Assembly: GCA_963680875.1 (NCBI GenBank)
Contig: OY804577.1
Span: 105,039,906 to 105,103,905, forward strand
Length of the DNA: 64,000 nt
Direction: 5' to 3'
Source: Bathymodiolus brooksi
Taxonomy: Eukaryota > Mollusca > Bivalvia > Mytilida > Modiolidae
Below are positions 56,101 through 62,100 of the stretch, one piece after another (position 1 is the first letter of the stretch; every line of letters starts with the position of its first letter). The position numbers and the translations under genes are program-made. The notes beneath the pieces are model-generated. The model was not told the origin of the DNA and ran no database searches. It worked only from the letters and a program-made list of their open reading frames with translations.

Positions 56101-59100
56101 AGTCAAATAATTTTAATGCCTTTGGGAGCTACAACACCAACACTAAATAGGAATAGTCCAAATCTGCTAAGGTCACCTAATGACCTATGTCTGAGAGAGA
56201 AGAACCTTAGTTTTAATAATACATGTATTTACATTATTTAGGAACTGTAAATTTCTATAATGAATATATCTAATAAACCATGTCAGTGCTGATTATTGAC
56301 TACTGGGCAGATGATACTGATAATGGTTTATAGAGTCATTTACACAAGCTACTCAGTCTTACTTTCATTTGCACAAGTTACTTAATATAACAACTACAGT
56401 ATAAAAATAAGGAGATCAAGCATGAACACTCAACTGTTAATAAGAAATTACAAATCTAATTATTCAATGCCTTATATATGTTGAAATTTCAAAAGAACAA
56501 AATTAAACAAGGACCATATCTATATGTAAGTCCAAGAGGAGTGGGACCAATTGTTTGGATACAACCTAGATTAAATTTTAATAATTGTATGCTGTGCATA
56601 TTAAATTTAGTGGTAGATTTCCACAGGTTTTCATTTATTCAGTATTATGTAAAGGTTTGTTTCATAATAACAGGGCTAAGATTTGCTTTCTTTTTCAGAA
56701 GTGAAAGTAAATATCGGTCTGGAAAGCAAGGGCATTAGTAGTTATGGCTCTGTGTCTGTCTGGATCTTTAATACATGGGGACAAGTTTGTTCCTCATTCT
56801 GGGATGATAAATCAGCCAATGTCCTGTGTAAAAGTAAAAAATATTCTGGAGGTGTGGCAACGGTCTATCCTAAAACCATCTCAGTACCAGTGTTAATATC
56901 AGAATACCATTGTGTAGGAAATGAGACGAGTTTCTCTTCATGCAAGGGAGATAATGGTGTTTGTTATAGCTCGTCAGTAGCTGGAGCCATTTGTTACAGG
57001 AATTCAGGTAAGGAAATGTACCATCATATACATGTAGATATATTATAAAGTTTCTGTTAACTACCGTAAAAAATAGTACCATATATATTATTAAAATCAT
57101 TTGCAGTAAAGTCATAGCTTTCACATTCCAGGGAAGTAAGTCAGAATGCAGAATGATGAAAAATATATGTGAACCTTTGAAAGCATGTAGAAAATCTTCT
57201 TATCATCTTAAAAACAATAAATATTAACAAAAATAATTTACTATTCTGATGTAAAATTGCAGATTATGGTGTGTCATACAAACCATTATTGAAAATGAAC
57301 TTGTTCTCGCCATGATCTAGCTGAGAAATTGCTGAGTTGGCATTAAACAACAATCACTGGTTCTTACATACCACTATTCTGTATGTAGCCATCCACCCCC
57401 TGTATCTGGAAACAGTCTCCTATTTCTGGCCATCTATCTGCTCTATCTTGGGCTCTCTATAAAAAAATATTGTCAGTCTGCTGTTTCCATACTGAGATAT
57501 ATTGGACTTTGGAGCATCGTTTTATGGTGAAAAACATAATTTTGAGAATTACTGTTTGTGCATGTGCTAGCAATTTCATTCTACCACTCTCACTAGAATC
57601 TTCATGTCAAAAATATTTAGTCAAGCTCGAAAGTGAGTGATATCGGAAGAGCTCTTTGGGACAATTTATTTGTATAAATGTTAATGAAAAATTGTGAATT
57701 TTGAGGAGTCTTGAATATTTTTTTTTTAAATTTTAATTGATTTAAATGATGTGAAATATAGTGAAAGTGTCTTGCTAAACTAAGAAAGACATATACTAAA
57801 GTCCTGTTAATGGGTGATAACTTTTTTTAATGAAAATCAGTAAACAGTTCAACACTGCATAGAACACACTTTCTGATCATCAGTTACATATAATAATATC
57901 ATGCCATATATTTGTAGCTCCACGTATCTTACTTGTGGATGGTGGAGAAAACTATGGTAGAGTTATTGTGGATGTGGATAATGAAGCTGGAGCTGTGTGT
58001 GATAATAGATGGGGAACATCTGAAGCCACTGTTGTGTGTAGGAGTATGGGATACAAGGCAGGAGAACCTATGGTGTATGTATTGTGTAATATGTAATCAT
58101 TTTGTGTGATGACAAGGAACACATTTTTGTGTAGGAATATAGAGTACATCTGTCAACACAAAAGACCACATGGTTAACTTGCTCGCCTTGAGTGTGGTAG
58201 ATTGTGAGTTCAAACCCTGGATGGGTGGAACCAAAGACAATAAAATTGATTTATGCTGCTTTTCCACTAAGCATTTACATTTAAGGAATAAGAGCAAAAA
58301 CTGGTTGGCTCAAAATCAGAATAATGTTGTAGTGACATGTATACTTGCACTATAGCTTGCACTATAAATATCCAACTAAGTGTGTTCTTCTATTCATGAT
58401 CAAATCATCAGAATGTAATTTTAATTATTTTCTCACAATGATATAGCTGAAAAATTGCTCACTTACCATTAAAGGAAAACTCGTCAGTTGAACAATTGTT
58501 ATAATTCAATACATTGTAACTTTTTATTCGTAAATAACTAATTATTAAACAAAAAAAACCTTTATTAACATTAATATACCCAATTAGAAATATGAATATT
58601 TGGAATTTCCTGTCGTAGTGTAAGTGGCCATGACACCTCTTCATGTGACGTCACGGAGACAGATCATGTTAGTTGAATAAATAATGTATCTGACTTTTCC
58701 CAACATCGAGACCTTTTGGTTATGTTTTAATATCAGATCAACTGCAATACAATGTTAACAATTTGTATATCGTCCTAATTTTTTTCTTATTATTCCCATC
58801 CCATGTTACATTTTCATAAAACAAATGAGTTTATTGGTATTTTTTTTTTGAGAGGGGTATCTACGTATAATTCCATGTATGTTTTACATGATTGAACGTA
58901 GGTTAAATAACTGTCACTTTTAACTTGTTTTATGCATACACATGTTTTTTTTCTTTTTTGTCGCCAATGCTGTCGTACTTTCCCGTGTTTTTCGTGGTCA
59001 CTGGTCGATGTGTTGACAAGGGTAGTCTTGATCGATAATTACAACAACAAAAAATTCTTCTCACACTCTCCCTTTTCGTTAGTGCAATAAAATGTTTGAC

Positions 59101-62100
59101 ATGAAGTCATAATGATTTTGTAAATATCAAAAGATAAATATACGACGTTATTTTACGATTTACATAATTTTTAATGATAAAATTGCAACTGATCAATGCT
59201 GCTATAATATACGATGCCGACACCATAACGTCACGGCTCTTTCAGAAGAGCTTTAATTGCAGGTATAATCCGAGAATGGATTATGCCTTTTGTCTCCTCA
59301 CATTGAAGAGTTCTGAAAAATGGTGATCCCCATAATTTGATGCTACATGCAACTTCAATGACCAAATTCTACCTTACGGTATACTATTTATAACATTCAT
59401 TAACACAGATGTCTTTTATTTACTGTCATTTAAATTTTCATGCTAACTTGTTAAGACCATGGTGTTTTCCTTTAAGTAACAATCACTCAGTCAGTCACTC
59501 ACTCACTCACCACAGAATTACATGTCATTTATTGCTATTTCAGAGTAGAACCTGGTAAAGAACCAGCAGTATTATCTAATGTTTGGTGTACTGGTACTGA
59601 GACTTCACTACTTGGTTGTACCAGCTATGGTTGGAGATATGTCAATCAACCAAACTGTCGAGACCATGTAGGGGTATACTGTTGGAAGGATGGTAAGTGT
59701 CATCAATTTGCTTAAGTTTTACAAGTCTGGAAGCATTGTTAATATGAAGACTAATGTGCAGTGCTTTCAAGTGAACATAATTGTATAAACTACCATCCTA
59801 TCATGGTATTTGAAGATATCCGAAATAAAAATAAATTTAAAGCTAATCATGAACAGACCAAATATTTACTTTAAGGTATCCATGGAAACAACTTATCAGA
59901 GTGGGACTGTCATAGCTTGGTCCCTCCTGACAAAAAAAAATGATGTTCTAACAAATGTTATTTCATTTCATGGATGGGCGTGCACCAGAAAGTTTTAATG
60001 TAAACTATTTCTTACACAATGCTTGACATACCTCGGTGAGAATTTGTATAATTTTAGTTAACTTAACATATTAATTAAGATTATCAACTTTCCGTTTCCA
60101 ACTTTCTCTCTTTTTCATAAGTAATCTACTGAAATTTCCTCTTGACAGCAGATATTAAAATTGTTTTTTTTTGCATAAAATTTGAATTTATTGTATCTTC
60201 TCTTTCTTTCTATGTTTAGCAATATTAATTTTAAAGATTTTGTTTTTAATAAATTTCAGTTCGTCTTGTGGATGGTAAAAAGTCCAATGGATTCATCACG
60301 GGAAGAGTAGAAATTCTGAATAAAAACAAATGGTACAGTATATGTGCCACAAATTTTACACAGGCAACTGCTGACATTGTATGTCGAGAGATAGGCTTCG
60401 ACTCCGCCAGGATTCTAGGACCGGGATCATTTGGTTTCTTGACGTCTGCCAGTAGAATTTATAACGTGGACTGTAAAGGAAGTGAGAAAAAGATCGGTGA
60501 TTGCAAGACGACCTTGGCAAGTCGTTGTAATTCCATGACTGTTAACTATGCCAGTATGCTTTGTAGTAAAAGTAGTGCAACACCAGGTTAGTTATGATGC
60601 AATTAAGCCAATTTATTTTACTAATTCGCTCATTTTTTGGCGTATTTGGAAGACAAAAGTAAGGTCAGCCAAGCAAATATTTAAGTTTTCCTTGAAAACC
60701 ATTGTTCATACTAAAAAATGATGTAGTATTCACGTATTTCTTCTTTCTTTTTTTTTAATTACATGTACCTAAATGTTTTATGGTAAATTATAAGACAAAT
60801 GGAATGTTTTTAACACTTAATTTTAAGAAGGCATAAAAATAAAATGTGTTTAAATTCATGCATTTTTTTACTGTTTTCACAGTATATAAAGCAATAATGT
60901 TGCATGGAAGATATTATCGGTCAAACATTAGTGATGAACTATCGATATCAGAAATGGCAGTCACTACCATCTATCTACCCATTCAATCTGCTTATCACTA
61001 CTAAAAAGATTTTTTTTTTCAGAGAAAAAGTTCTATATATCTGATGGTTATCATGGGTCTGTTATTGTCGAGCAGTACGGTATGAATGGAACGGTTTGTA
61101 TGGAGGACTGGGATGACAGTGATGCCAATGCTACATGTCACATGATCGGCTATAAAGGTGGTGTGGTGTTTGGACCCCAAGAAGTCTACTCGAGGTCCAT
61201 GCCTGTATGGTACACCCAGTTTAACTGTACAGGGAGTGAAGGCTCCTTAGCTGACTGTCCATCTAGTCCACATGTTTCTTTAAATTGTGTCAGGTCTATT
61301 AAGAATGCTGGTGTACTGTGCTACAATACTACAGGTATAAAAATGATAGCTGAAATCAGTCATAGACACAATGATTTTATACATTGTTTTGTTTTGTTCT
61401 GTTTAAATCTTGTAGATAATGTTCTCACGTTATGAAAAGAAAGTCTAAACAGTGATGATCAACAGTTTTCAACCAATGTCAACAAAACGAACAATAACCT
61501 GTCACCTCAAATCATTATAAAAAAAATGCCACAAACATATGACATTGGAAATCTAGGTCCTGTCTTGAGACAGACACAAAAATGTGGCAGGATTAAACCG
61601 GTTAATGTGATCCCAATCCTCCCCTCTTGATAATTGGATCAACCGCAAAACAAATATAAAAAAGGGATAAAGAATTACTGTTTATAGTCTTTTGTCACAT
61701 CTTACCTTATGATCACAGCTCCACCTATAGGATTATAATCTCCTCATGAAGAGGTACAAATTAATATTTTTGTAAATTGAAATTGATCATCTCTCCTTAC
61801 AAATAGATCATATTAATATTGTCTTTTAAGATTCAGTATAAATAACATTTCCTGTTACAGTTTACATTTAGATCATATTAATATTGTCTTTTAAGATTCA
61901 GTATAAATAACATTTCCTGTTACAGTTTACATTTTTGTTATATCAGTTTGAACAGTTTACATATTAAAAACAAACTAGACTTCATACATATTATTATAGA
62001 CTGATTTATTTCTAATTTGCTGTATTATTTTTCTAGGAGTAGAAATCAAGCTAGTTGGTGGTAAGAAGCACTATGGGAGAGTACAGATCGTTTACGATGG

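Noticed and set aside
55711..56241. Repeat proteins of the S-Q-H-T-A-Q or T-L-S-S-M-L type
   Set aside because: They come from the 18-bp minisatellite inside a family X element; no start context, splice sites or conserved flanks.
58031..58150. Partial exon duplication creating the domain 7 intron (GTGTAGGAGTATGGG against GTGTAGGAATATAGAG)
   Set aside because: Similarity covers only about 25 bases and can be chance; not enough to claim a duplication.
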